A DNA stretch of 13,076 nt, taken from NCBI GenBank assembly GCA_003483125.1, contig DMWU01000093.1, forward strand, positions 1-13,076. The letters run 5' to 3'. The DNA is from Erythrobacter sp. (lineage in GTDB: Bacteria > Pseudomonadota > Alphaproteobacteria > Sphingomonadales > Sphingomonadaceae). The notes under the pieces were generated by a model. That model made no database searches. It saw only the letters and a program-made list of their open reading frames with translations, and had not been told where the DNA came from. The translations under genes and the position numbers were made by a program. This document shows, in pieces, positions 6,367 through 13,076 of this stretch; the first letter of the stretch is position 1, and the number at the start of each line of letters is the position of its first letter.

Positions 6367-7279
6367 GATCGCGCCCGAAATCGGGGGCAGCGTCATCCTG
6401 CCCTTGCTCGATGATTGATCGGCGGATAGCTCGTGTGCGCGTAAACAGATCGAACAATGCTTCGCCATCATTGCGCCTTATTGCCCGCTGCAGGGCGGTC
6501 AGATCCTCTGTGAACCGACCCAGCATTTCTAGTACAGCGGGCTTGTTACTGAGGAATACGTCGCGCCACATGGTTGGATCCGATGCTGCGATACGGGTGA
6601 AGTCACGAAAGCCGCCAGCAGAATATTTGATCACCTCGCTACGCGTCACGTCCTCAAGATCGGATGCCGTACCTACGATCGTATAGGCGATCAGGTGCGG
6701 GATATGGCTGGTAACGGCAAGCACGAGGTCGTGATGCTCTGCATCCATGATCTCGATCTTTGCGCCCAAGCTCTCCCAGAATTCGGAAAGCGCCGTCACA
6801 GCGGCCTCGTCCGCACTCTCTGGCGGGGTGAGGATACACCAGCGATTCTCGAACAGGCTGGCAAATCCTGCGTCAGGCCCGCTTTGCTCCGTGCCCGCAA
6901 CCGGGTGCGCGGGAATTATCGTTTGGCCGGAAAGTGCTGCCGCAAGGTCCCTGGCAACGCTCTGCTTGGAAGAGCCGACATCGCTTACGATCGTATCATC
7001 GCCGAGCGAACCTGCAATATCCGCCGCTGCCTCTGCGATCTTGCCCACAGGGACGCAGAAAATCACAAGGTCGGCCCCATTCACCGCGTCGCTGGAGGTT
7101 TCGCAGACTTCCCTCGCCAGTCCGCGCTCATTCGCACGTGCGCGCACCTTTGGATCGGCATCGTAGCCTTTGGTTGTAATGTCGGGTGCATGTTCGGCAA
7201 TTGCGAGCCCGATGGATCCGCCCACCAGGCCCAAACCGATGATGGCCACGTTCTCTATTTTCCTGGGCTGCGAACTCAT
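6362..7279 (-). CDS. tyrC: Prephenate/arogenate (cyclohexadienyl) dehydrogenase
   Basis: This 305-residue enzyme oxidatively decarboxylates prephenate and/or arogenate in tyrosine biosynthesis. The N-terminal Rossmann fold has GLGLVG (15-20) with an acidic residue after strand 2 (GYDAD, D40), which suggests NAD+ preference. Catalytic and substrate residues of the TyrA family are recognisable: S102/S103 in SDVGSSKQ, H125 in [12 protein letters not shown]195 in SHIPHL, and R225 in [17 protein letters not shown]. No chorismate mutase or ACT domain is fused, so it is the monofunctional type, as in Zymomonas TyrC. Whether it uses prephenate, arogenate or both cannot be decided. The start codon overlaps the hisC stop as ATGA, so translation is probably coupled. 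The aminotransferase next door may serve the same pathway. Confidence 0.93.
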   Translation of the reverse strand: MSSQPRKIENVAIIGLGLVGGSIGLAIAEHAPDITTKGYDADPKVRARANERGLAREVCETSSDAVNGADLVIFCVPVGKIAEAAADIAGSLGDDTIVSDVGSSKQSVARDLAAALSGQTIIPAHPVAGTEQSGPDAGFASLFENRWCILTPPESADEAAVTALSEFWESLGAKIEIMDAEHHDLVLAVTSHIPHLIAYTIVGTASDLEDVTRSEVIKYSAGGFRDFTRIAASDPTMWRDVFLSNKPAVLEMLGRFTEDLTALQRAIRRNDGEALFDLFTRTRAIRRSIIEQGQDDAAPDFGRDH

Positions 7280-8388
7280 GAGATTTCGCCCAGCAGATTG
7301 CTTAGGGTTGCTGTGATTGCGTCCATATCTTCGGTAGTTCCGATGGTAATGCGTAGGGCATTTGCCAGGCCCTGATTGGGGATGTGGCGAACCGCATAGC
7401 CAGCTTCGGCCAATGCTCTGAGCGCAGTCTCGGCACTTACATCGCCTTCAAACAGGACAAATAGGAAGTTCGCCTTGCTGGGAATTGGACGGAGCCCGTG
7501 ATTACCCATTGCTTCGATCGCGTTCGTGAAGCGGTCCAGCTCGCGCGCATTATGATCGCGGCTGTCAGCAACGAATTGCTGGTCGCCGAGCGCAGCTATC
7601 GCCGCTGCCTGCCCGCCCTGCGTCACATTGAAAGGGCCACGGATACGGTTGAGCACATCGATCAGACGCGGCGCGCCGGTCGCCCAGCCAATTCGTTCGC
7701 CAGCCAGGCCATAAATCTTGGAAAACGTTCGCGTTACCAGCACATTCTCATGCTTCGCGGCGAGCGCCAGCCCATCGTCGTCATCCGCACTATCCAGATA
7801 CTCGGCATAGGCCTGGTCCACCACCAGCAAGACATCGGCGGGGAGCCCCGCATGAAGCCGCGCCACCTCTCCAGCTGGCAGGAATGTGCCCGTAGGGTTG
7901 TTGGGGTTGGCAAGGAAGACCACCCGCGTGCGTTCCGTCACCGATGATATGAGGGCATCGACGTCAGCGGCATAATCATTGTCGACTGCCTCAATAGGGG
8001 TCGCGCCACAGCGCCGCGCCGCAATGTCATAGACTGAGAAGCTATAGCGGCTGAAAAGCAACTCGTCGCCAGGACCGGCAAAACCTTGCGCGGCGAGGTT
8101 GAGCAATTCGTCCGAGCCTGTGCCGCAAACGATCCGTGCTGGATCGATATCGTGAAGTTCACCGATGGCAGTGCGCAGTTCCGTCGCGTCTGGATCGGGA
8201 TATTGCGCGGGCGAAGGCGCGGCAGTTCGCGCTGCCAGTGCGGCTTCGCTCGTGCCTAGTGGGTTCTCATTCGCCGAGAGTTTGACCAGCTCTCGTCCGT
8301 CCTTTGCGCGGGCGACACCAGGCACATAGGCATGAATGCCCATTATCCATGGCTTTGCCTCGGGGCGGTTTGACGGTGCATCATTCAT
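7276..8388 (-). CDS. hisC: Histidinol-phosphate aminotransferase
   Basis: A PLP-dependent class I/II aminotransferase of 370 residues, the usual HisC length. It converts imidazole-acetol phosphate to histidinol phosphate with glutamate. Visible features are LSANENPLG (37-45, substrate region), GSDELL (91-96), NPNNPTG (161-167), DQAYAEY with PLP-contacting D191, [15 protein letters not shown] with Schiff-base Lys K224, and the C-terminal ALRITIGT with the carboxylate-binding Arg (R346). The pairing with tyrC, also described in Zymomonas, suggests that it additionally transaminates aromatic keto acids or prephenate; that is inference. The ATG at 8388 was chosen because the family homology starts shortly after; an in-frame ATG at 8403 is an alternative, and neither has a clear Shine-Dalgarno. 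A longer frame reaches into metX and is rejected. It is divergent from metX. Confidence 0.93.
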   Translation of the reverse strand: MNDAPSNRPEAKPWIMGIHAYVPGVARAKDGRELVKLSANENPLGTSEAALAARTAAPSPAQYPDPDATELRTAIGELHDIDPARIVCGTGSDELLNLAAQGFAGPGDELLFSRYSFSVYDIAARRCGATPIEAVDNDYAADVDALISSVTERTRVVFLANPNNPTGTFLPAGEVARLHAGLPADVLLVVDQAYAEYLDSADDDDGLALAAKHENVLVTRTFSKIYGLAGERIGWATGAPRLIDVLNRIRGPFNVTQGGQAAAIAALGDQQFVADSRDHNARELDRFTNAIEAMGNHGLRPIPSKANFLFVLFEGDVSAETALRALAEAGYAVRHIPNQGLANALRITIGTTEDMDAITATLSNLLGEIS

Positions 8389-8483
8389 GACGCGGGGGCG
8401 CATAACCGCTTTGGCCCGGGAAAGACAGGGCGAAAAATAGTACAATTGACACGCGCGCCTGCCTCGCCCAATCGAGGCGACCC
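8389..8483. promoter_or_regulatory. Divergent hisC / metX promoter region
   Basis: Both promoters must fit in these 95 bases. On the plus strand TACAAT (8441-8446) is a reasonable metX -10, which would give a leader of about 30 bases, but no good -35 stands 16-18 bases upstream. A TTGACA (8446-8451) overlaps it and could be a -35 only for a start close to the coding region. On the minus strand TACTAT (8442-8437) may serve hisC. Promoter calls here are tentative. Confidence 0.4.
8460..8479 (+). promoter_or_regulatory. Hairpin covering the metX ribosome-binding site
   Basis: GCCTCG (8461-8466), loop CCCAAT, CGAGGC (8473-8478) form a perfect 6-bp GC-rich stem, extended by one T-G pair. The 3' arm contains GAGG (8474-8477), the only Shine-Dalgarno-like sequence before the metX ATG at 8484. 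A second GCCTCG at 8499-8504, inside metX, could compete for the same 3' arm. This geometry would allow translational control of metX; no known riboswitch or protein-binding motif was recognised. Confidence 0.4.
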
Positions 8484-9593
8484 ATGTCCGGTACCGATGC
8501 CTCGAGGAGCATAACGCTCGAAAATCACCTGCCGCTCGATAGCGGGCAGGTGCTTTTGCACGCGACCATAGCCTATGAGACATATGGTGATCTGGATGCT
8601 GACAAGGGCAATGCGGTCCTCATCTGCCATGCACTCACCGGCGACCAATATGTTGCCAGCAACCACCCGATTACAGGCAAGCCCGGATGGTGGGAGCGGA
8701 TGGTTGGCCCCGGCAAGCCAATAGATACAAACAAGTTCCATGTGATCTGCGCCAATGTGATTGGTAGTTGCATGGGATCGACCGGCCCGGCCAGTTTGGC
8801 GGATGATGGCGAGCCCTATGCACTGCGTTTCCCGGTCATCACTATCCGCGACATGGCGCGCTGTCTGGTTGCGCTGGTTGATGCATTAGGCATTGACCGA
8901 TTGCATACTGTAGTGGGCGGATCGATGGGCGGAATGCAAGCATTGAGCCTTGCGGCCAACTGGCCCGACCGCGCCGCGCGCATATTGGCAATCGCAACCG
9001 CCGCGAGGCACTCGGCCCAAAACATTGCATTCCATGAGGTCGGCCGTCAGGCAATCATGGCCGATCCAAACTGGGATGATGGCAATTACTATGGTGGGCA
9101 AACGCCCGATGCTGGGCTCGCCGTTGCGCGTATGGCTGCGCATATCACCTATCTTTCCGAAACAGGGCTGACCGACAAGTTTGGTCGCCGATTGCAGGAT
9201 CGCAATACAAAAAGCTTCGGCATTGACGCCGATTTCCAGGTCGTCAGTTACCTGCGTTACCAGGGGTCTGGCTTCACCCAGCGTTTTGACGCCAATTCTT
9301 ATCTCTATATCACGCGCGCAATGGATTATTTCGACCTTGCCGAAGAACATGGCGGCAGGCTGGGCGATGCGTTCTCAGGCCATGAAATGGGCAAGGGAGC
9401 GCGCTTCTGCCTTATCAGTTTCGATTCAGATTGGCTCTATCCGACCGCAGAGAGCCGGCATGTCGTCCACGCGCTCAATAGTGTTGGCGCGCCTGTCAGC
9501 TTTGTCGAGCTGTCTGCGCCGTTCGGTCATGACAGCTTCCTTCTCGAGGTACCGTCGCTCGACCGGGTCGTAGAGGGGTTCCTCAATGGTTGA
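8484..9593 (+). CDS. metX: Homoserine O-acyltransferase MetX (acetyl- or succinyltransferase)
   Basis: A 369-residue alpha/beta-hydrolase-fold enzyme that activates homoserine with acetyl-CoA or succinyl-CoA, the committed step of methionine synthesis. Typical MetX blocks are visible: ALTGD (50-54), the long [18 protein letters not shown] region (68-85), [12 protein letters not shown] (91-102), nucleophile S147 in GGSMGG, D316 in DSDWLYP and H349 in GHDSF completing the Ser-Asp-His triad. The length is normal for the family. The start ATG at 8484 has GAGGCG at good spacing, although that site lies in a hairpin. The stop overlaps metW by 8 bases. MetX proteins with a MetW partner in some Pseudomonas species use succinyl-CoA, so the acyl donor cannot be assumed from the family name. 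The gene is divergent from hisC. Confidence 0.95.
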   Translation: MSGTDASRSITLENHLPLDSGQVLLHATIAYETYGDLDADKGNAVLICHALTGDQYVASNHPITGKPGWWERMVGPGKPIDTNKFHVICANVIGSCMGSTGPASLADDGEPYALRFPVITIRDMARCLVALVDALGIDRLHTVVGGSMGGMQALSLAANWPDRAARILAIATAARHSAQNIAFHEVGRQAIMADPNWDDGNYYGGQTPDAGLAVARMAAHITYLSETGLTDKFGRRLQDRNTKSFGIDADFQVVSYLRYQGSGFTQRFDANSYLYITRAMDYFDLAEEHGGRLGDAFSGHEMGKGARFCLISFDSDWLYPTAESRHVVHALNSVGAPVSFVELSAPFGHDSFLLEVPSLDRVVEGFLNG

Positions 9594-10188
9594 AGCAGGC
9601 ACTCATCTTCGCCCCGATCTTGAGGTGATTGCGCGCCAGATCGAAACTGGCAGCCGCGTATTCGATATCGGCTGTGGCGACGGGCAATTGCTGTCAGAGC
9701 TAGAGGCGCATCGCAACATTGATGCGCGCGGTATGGAGATCGATGCCGAACTGGTTGAACGCTGCGTCGCACGCGGCCTTTCAGTGGTGCAGGGCGATGC
9801 CAATGCAGACCTTGCCGACTATCCCGATGGTGCGTTTGACTATGCGATCCTTTCGCAGACGCTGCAAACGGCAGAGCGACCCGACCGCATGCTGGACGAG
9901 CTATTGCGCGTGGGTCGAACGGCCTTTGTCAGCTTCCCAAATTTTGCCCATTGGCGCACACGTGCCGCGCTCATGTTTGGTGGCCGGATGCCGGTGACAC
10001 GAGCACTGCCGGTAAGCTGGTATGAAACGCAGAACATCCACCATGTGACCGTGCAGGATTTCAACGAGCTGCTTATCCGCAAGGGCGTGAAGGTTGAATC
10101 GCGCTGGTTCTTCTCCGGCGAAAATGAAATCGGCGCGACAGGGGCAAACTGGCGCGCCGAATTCGCATTGTTCAAGTTGAGTCGTTAG
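9586..10188 (+). CDS. metW: Methionine biosynthesis protein MetW
   Basis: A 200-residue protein with a class I SAM-dependent methyltransferase-like fold, the standard partner of MetX. Motif I is FDIGCGDG (26-33), strand 2 ends in the acidic E51 (GMEID), and D71 (VQGDAN) sits in the usual motif II position. The MetW-specific blocks [20 protein letters not shown] (89-108) and [11 protein letters not shown] (115-125) are clear, as is the later [10 protein letters not shown]. MetW is needed with MetX for homoserine acylation in several proteobacteria; no methyl-transfer reaction is established for it. It overlaps metX by 8 bases (ATG within the last codons of metX), which implies coupled translation. 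It converges on the VOC gene with 12 bases between stop codons. Confidence 0.94.
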   Translation: MVEAGTHLRPDLEVIARQIETGSRVFDIGCGDGQLLSELEAHRNIDARGMEIDAELVERCVARGLSVVQGDANADLADYPDGAFDYAILSQTLQTAERPDRMLDELLRVGRTAFVSFPNFAHWRTRAALMFGGRMPVTRALPVSWYETQNIHHVTVQDFNELLIRKGVKVESRWFFSGENEIGATGANWRAEFALFKLSR

Positions 10189-10200
10189 GCCCGTTTCCAA

Positions 10201-10593
10201 TCAGCCAGGACGATTCATCGCGCAAAGCTTATTGCCGGCCGGGTCAAGCACATAGGCGAGATTGAGGGTGCCAGTGGCAGAGTCGCGTGGACCGGGCGGG
10301 TCTTCGATCGAAGTACCACCATTTGCGACGCCAGCGTCGTGAAATGCCTTCACTTGATCCAGGCTGTCGCATGCAAAACCGATCGTGCCGCCATTGGCGC
10401 CGCAGGCCGGTTCGCCATTGATGGGCTGGCTCACCCCCATGACGTTGCCATTATGGATGTAGAAGAGGCGGATCGTTCCGTCTTCCTTCACATCGCGCAT
10501 CGGTTCGCCAGCGCCCAAAACACCCAACACTGCGTCATAAAACTTCTTCGATGCTTCGATATCATTCGCACCGACCATTACATGGCTGAACAT
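10201..10593 (-). CDS. VOC family protein (glyoxalase/bleomycin-resistance/dioxygenase fold)
   Basis: A 130-residue single-domain VOC protein, probably cytoplasmic and dimeric. The two beta-alpha-beta-beta-beta modules are recognisable: FSHVMVGANDIEASKKFYDAVLG (2-24) in the first and GGTIGFACDSLDQVKAFHDAGVANGG (68-93) with LAYVLDPAGNKLCAM (112-126) in the second. H4 is present at the first metal-ligand position, but the usual second-module His appears as Thr (GTIGF) and the usual Glu of DPxGNxxE as Cys or Ala. It resembles a widespread proteobacterial subfamily ending in DPxGNKLCA, not glyoxalase I itself, so the substrate is unknown. The start ATG at 10593 has a good Shine-Dalgarno (GGGAGAG). 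It converges on metW, and a small inverted repeat lies just upstream. Confidence 0.85.
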   Translation of the reverse strand: MFSHVMVGANDIEASKKFYDAVLGVLGAGEPMRDVKEDGTIRLFYIHNGNVMGVSQPINGEPACGANGGTIGFACDSLDQVKAFHDAGVANGGTSIEDPPGPRDSATGTLNLAYVLDPAGNKLCAMNRPG

Positions 10594-10612
10594 TGCTTTG
10601 GCTCTCCCTTGG

Positions 10613-10630
10613 ATTACCGCTTTGGGTAAT
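10613..10630. repeat. Inverted repeat upstream of the VOC gene
   Basis: ATTACC-GCTTTG-GGTAAT is a perfect 6-bp inverted repeat with a 6-base spacer, 20 bases upstream of the VOC start codon. It could be an operator or form a hairpin in the VOC leader. No other copy of the full repeat was seen in the window. Confidence 0.3.
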
Positions 10631-10701
10631 GGGCGGGCCTGAGAGCGGCAAGGCGAAAACTGATAGTGACTGGTTAAGGTTGGGACGGCTATTGGGCCGG
10701 A

Positions 10702-11067
10702 ATGATCTTAAGTTTACTGCTCACTGTGGCTGTCACCACATCGCCGCTACCAGCAAGCTATTCAGACACTGATGAGGCATCATTATCACTTGAAAACAAA
10801 AGCCTGTTGCGTTGTGCGGCAGCCTTTGCATTGGTCGCGCGCTCGCAGGAAGCTGGTGAGGAATCGTCACAAAAGTGGCCCGAACTTGGCGAGCGCGGGC
10901 GGGAATTCTTCGTTCGTGCTCTGGCGCAAGTGATGGACGAGACGGGTTATGATCGCGAAGGAATTACCCGCGCCGCCGGTGCCCAAGCGCGAGAAATCCA
11001 GCAATCGGGCGATCTCGATAAGATCATGCCGGTTTGCCTTGTGATGTTAGAGAACTCAGGCGCGTAA
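10702..11067 (+). CDS. Hypothetical small exported protein with two cysteines
   Basis: I do not recognise this 121-residue protein by name. The N-terminus (MILSLLLTVAVTTSPLPASYS) looks like a short signal peptide, although the start lacks the usual basic residues. The mature part is mostly helical by composition and carries two cysteines, C38 (LLRCAAAFALVA) and C112 (MPVCLVML), near its two ends. If the protein is exported they could form a disulfide bond. No catalytic motif is evident. The start ATG at 10702 has a weak upstream GGGCCGG. It lies 52 bases upstream of a GST gene on the same strand, so it may be cotranscribed with the GST and MsrB genes. The coding frame is supported by codon use like its neighbours and by a plausible protein composition. 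Confidence 0.7.
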   Translation: MILSLLLTVAVTTSPLPASYSDTDEASLSLENKSLLRCAAAFALVARSQEAGEESSQKWPELGERGREFFVRALAQVMDETGYDREGITRAAGAQAREIQQSGDLDKIMPVCLVMLENSGA

Positions 11068-11119
11068 AATTCGAGAGTTTACGCATTAGAGCCAGTAGAT
11101 TTCGTAAGAGCTTTGCTGC

Positions 11120-11806
11120 ATGAGCAAAGCCAAGATGTGGCGTCTCTATCAATTCCCCCTGTGCCCCTTTAGCCGCAAGATACGCTTGCTTATGGGCGAG
11201 AAGAACATTGCCTATGAAATGGTCAGGGAAGATCCCTGGGCCGCAAGCGATATGTTCTACAACCTCAACCCGGCCGGCTCTACTCCTGTGCTGGTGGATG
11301 AGGAGCGTGACGTCATCTTATGTGACAGCCGGGCCATAGGCGAATATTTCGAGGAAACGGTCGACAAGGCGCCGATGATCAACGGCACGGTGGCCAATCG
11401 CGCGGAGATCCGCAGGCTCGTCGCGCTTTTTGACGAGAATTTTTATGCCGATGTTACCGCGCCCCTGCTTAGCGAGCGGATGAAGAAGCGCCTGGTACTG
11501 CGCCAGCCGCCGGACTCGCGGATGTTGCGCCAGGCAATGAAGCTGGCCCATGGCCATCTCGACTATATGGACTGGCTGATTGATAACCGGCCTTGGCTGG
11601 CAGGCTCGACATTGAGTATGGCCGACCTTGCGGCTGCGGCGCAGATTTCGGTCGCCGATTATCTTGGTGGAATTGACTGGAAGGGGCATGAGCAAACGCG
11701 CGGCTGGTATTCGGTGCTCAAGAGCCGCCCAAGTTTCAGGCCGCTGCTGACCGAAAGGATGGATGTCATCCAGCCCCCGGCACATTATGCGCAAGTCGAT
11801 GTTTAG
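11120..11806 (+). CDS. Glutathione S-transferase family protein
   Basis: A 228-residue GST-fold protein. The N-terminal thioredoxin-like domain (about 6-84) starts WRLYQFPLCPFSRKIRLLM with candidate catalytic C15 or S18, carries the cis-proline P56 (GSTPVLV) and the glutathione gamma-glutamyl-binding D69-S70 in CDSRAIGEYFEE. The helical C-terminal domain (about 95-215) has the GST folding motif WLAGSTLSMADLAAAA (N-cap Ser and hydrophobic-staple Asp). The CPFS site resembles Cys/Ser-type bacterial or omega-like GSTs, which often reduce or deglutathionylate, not the Tyr-type. The substrate is unknown. The start ATG at 11120 is used; ATG at codon 6 (11135) is an alternative. MsrB follows after 12 bases, so the two are probably cotranscribed and may act in oxidative-stress repair. 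Confidence 0.9.
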   Translation: MSKAKMWRLYQFPLCPFSRKIRLLMGEKNIAYEMVREDPWAASDMFYNLNPAGSTPVLVDEERDVILCDSRAIGEYFEETVDKAPMINGTVANRAEIRRLVALFDENFYADVTAPLLSERMKKRLVLRQPPDSRMLRQAMKLAHGHLDYMDWLIDNRPWLAGSTLSMADLAAAAQISVADYLGGIDWKGHEQTRGWYSVLKSRPSFRPLLTERMDVIQPPAHYAQVDV

Positions 11807-11818
11807 AGGTAAATCGCT

Positions 11819-12220
11819 ATGACTGACCCAAAAGACATTTCCGATGCCCAATGGTGCGAGAAGCTGACGCCAGAGCAGTATCATGTGCTGCGAGAGGCAG
11901 GGACAGAGCGAGCCTTTACCGGCCAATATGACAAGCATTTCGAAGATGGCAGCTATCGCTGTGCGGGCTGTGGTGAAGTGCTGTTTGAAAGCGATAGCAA
12001 GTATAACAGCGGTTGCGGTTGGCCCGCATTTACGCGCCCTGCGCAGTCAGAAGGGATTGAAGAGCGTCGCGACACTTCGCATGGAATGATCCGTACAGAG
12101 GTGCTGTGCAATAATTGTGGCGGGCATCTGGGCCATGTCTTCCCGGATGGGCCGCCTGACCAGGGCGGGCTGCGTTATTGCATCAATTCAGCCTCGCTCG
12201 ACTTCGAAGACAAGGGCTAG
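11819..12220 (+). CDS. msrB: Peptide-methionine (R)-S-oxide reductase MsrB
   Basis: A 133-residue cytoplasmic repair enzyme that reduces methionine-R-sulfoxide in proteins, with electrons normally from thioredoxin. The complete SelR domain is present: zinc ligands C48, C51 (CAGC) and C97, C100 (CNNC), the GCGWPAF block with candidate resolving C66, HLGHVFPDGP with H103 and H106, and the catalytic C121 in RYCINSASL. The length is normal for a free-standing MsrB, and there is no signal peptide. The start ATG at 11819 has GAGGTAA at suitable spacing. It follows the GST gene by 12 bases. No msrA is in the window. Confidence 0.95.
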   Translation: MTDPKDISDAQWCEKLTPEQYHVLREAGTERAFTGQYDKHFEDGSYRCAGCGEVLFESDSKYNSGCGWPAFTRPAQSEGIEERRDTSHGMIRTEVLCNNCGGHLGHVFPDGPPDQGGLRYCINSASLDFEDKG

Positions 12221-12325
12221 CGCGCACTGGATAACCCCCTCGGCTTCGTTCACGCGGCGTTATAACTGGCCTATGCAAGGCCGGCGTAGCAGAACACGAG
12301 CATCGGGTAGTAAAACGAACCGCAT
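12221..12325. promoter_or_regulatory. msrB / PBP1A intergenic region with a small hairpin
   Basis: These 105 bases probably hold the PBP1A promoter. TATAAC (12261-12266) is a possible -10 without a clear -35. CTGGCC-TATGCAA-GGCCGG (12266-12284) makes a 6-bp stem including one T-G pair, with no T-tract, so it is not a clear terminator for msrB. No strong Shine-Dalgarno precedes the PBP start. Confidence 0.3.
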
Positions 12326-13076
12326 ATGTCGAAGCGCGGCGATCAATTGAAAAAGAAGCACAAGCGTGGCAGCCGCCGCGCCGCTGCCGCGCGCAATACC
12401 ACGGGAACAAAGAGAAAAACGCCCAAGCGAAGCAAGCAGGTGGAAGAATCGAAGTTTCGGAAGTGGGCGAAGCGTGGCGCTATATGGGGCGGTGCGACAG
12501 CCTTGCTCGCTGTGCTGTTCCTGGCTGTTGCGGTCGGCTTCGCCCAGAAGTCCATTCCCAGCTTCTATCAGTTAAAGGCCACGCAAAATGCGCAGACTAT
12601 CCTGGTGCGCGCGCGTGACGGGTCGGAAATTGTCGAGCTTGGCCCCAGCTTCGGCGAATGGCTGGATTTCGAGGAGATTCCTGACTCGATGAAGAATGCG
12701 ATGATTGCGGTGGAAGATCGCCGTTATTATTCGCATTTTGGCGTGGATCCGATCCGCCTGACCGGGGCCATCGTCGAGTGGGTAACGGGCGACAAGCGCA
12801 TTGGCGGTACATCCACGATTTCGCAGCAATTGGCGCGAAACGTCTTCCTCAATAACAATCGTACCTTCGACCGGAAGATGCGCGAAGCCGTATTGGCAAT
12901 GGCCCTCGAATGGAAATTCTCGAAAGAGCAGATTCTCGAGCTCTACCTTAACAAGGTCTATTTTGGTGGCGGGGCCTATGGAATCGATAGTGCGAGCCGC
13001 AATTTCTTCAGCCACCCGGCGACCGAGCTGACGACTGCAGAGGCGGCGCGCACCCACGGCCTCGTCAAGGCCCCCC
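12326..13076 (+). CDS. Class A penicillin-binding protein (PBP1A family), N-terminal glycosyltransferase part (runs off right edge)
   Basis: Peptidoglycan synthase that polymerises and crosslinks glycan strands in the periplasm. The 250 visible codons start at ATG 12326. Residues 1-50 are a strongly basic cytoplasmic tail (KKKHKRGSRR, KRKTPKRSK), followed by a single membrane anchor at about 52-73. The GT51 transglycosylase domain follows: motif 1 IAVEDRRYYSHFGVDP (127-142) with catalytic E130, motif 2 GGTSTISQQLARN (160-172), motif 3 around RKMREAVLAMALE (183-195) with E188, and motif 4 QILELYLNKVYFGGGAYGI (202-220). The transpeptidase domain would lie beyond the window, so the split between PBP1A, 1B and 1C types rests on the TG sequence and is likely, not certain. 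MsrB lies 105 bases upstream on the same strand. Confidence 0.93.
   Translation, partial: MSKRGDQLKKKHKRGSRRAAAARNTTGTKRKTPKRSKQVEESKFRKWAKRGAIWGGATALLAVLFLAVAVGFAQKSIPSFYQLKATQNAQTILVRARDGSEIVELGPSFGEWLDFEEIPDSMKNAMIAVEDRRYYSHFGVDPIRLTGAIVEWVTGDKRIGGTSTISQQLARNVFLNNNRTFDRKMREAVLAMALEWKFSKEQILELYLNKVYFGGGAYGIDSASRNFFSHPATELTTAEAARTHGLVKAP

Noticed and set aside
6695..7375. 226-codon plus-strand open frame opposite tyrC
   Set aside because: It is antisense to a complete prephenate dehydrogenase with all key residues, and its translation has no recognisable domain.
8389..8483. SAM-II riboswitch upstream of metX
   Set aside because: The conserved SAM-II core bases and pseudoknot arrangement were not found, and the likely leader of about 30 bases is too short.
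8389..8583. 65-residue N-terminal extension of hisC into metX
   Set aside because: It overlaps the metX start and ribosome-binding site, adds non-homologous sequence and lies outside the normal HisC length. The ATG at 8388 fits better.
8405..10625. Ten-base repeat ACCGCTTTGG upstream of both hisC (8405-8414) and the VOC gene (10616-10625)
   Set aside because: Many repeated 10-mers are expected by chance in 13 kb, and the flanking sequences do not match.

Overview
The window is ordinary chromosomal DNA, moderately GC-rich, from an alphaproteobacterium. The best guess is Sphingomonadales, of the Erythrobacter/Altererythrobacter/Sphingomonas type. Three things point there: a PutA without an N-terminal DNA-binding domain beside a divergent Lrp-type regulator; a hisC-tyrC pair like the one known from Zymomonas; and a metX-metW pair. 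No insertion sequence, phage gene, CRISPR array or plasmid function was seen. No gene-free stretch exceeds about 155 bases.

Layout. At the left edge (1-1565, minus) lies the proline dehydrogenase part of PutA, cut by the window edge. It is divergent from an Lrp/AsnC regulator (1666-2133, plus). A tRNA-Leu(GAG) gene follows (2183-2269, minus), then a zinc-ribbon membrane protein of unknown function (2378-3304, minus). Divergent from that is a tightly packed envelope operon: ftsE, ftsX, a YdcF/DUF218 protein and a PlsC-like acyltransferase (3459-6353, plus). The first three genes overlap by ATGA junctions.

The middle holds amino-acid biosynthesis. hisC-tyrC (8388 down to 6362, minus; ATGA overlap) converges on the envelope operon. 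metX-metW (8484-10188, plus; 8-base overlap) is divergent from hisC. A VOC/glyoxalase-fold protein (10201-10593, minus) converges on metW.

The right part (plus strand) carries a small probably secreted two-cysteine protein of unknown function (10702-11067), a glutathione S-transferase-fold protein (11120-11806), methionine sulfoxide reductase MsrB (11819-12220), and the start of a class A penicillin-binding protein (12326 to the window end).

How the genes fit together. The left end is proline catabolism with its probable local activator. The ftsEX operon joins a division-linked ABC complex to envelope and phospholipid functions. hisC-tyrC and metXW make histidine, aromatic amino acids and methionine. 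GST, MsrB and perhaps the VOC protein look like a thiol/oxidative-damage group. I found no convincing new defence, mobile or biosynthetic system. The best leads are the zinc-ribbon protein beside ftsEX, a hairpin that may hide the metX ribosome binding site, the putA/regulator intergenic palindrome, a possible leader peptide coupled to ftsE, and the small two-cysteine protein.
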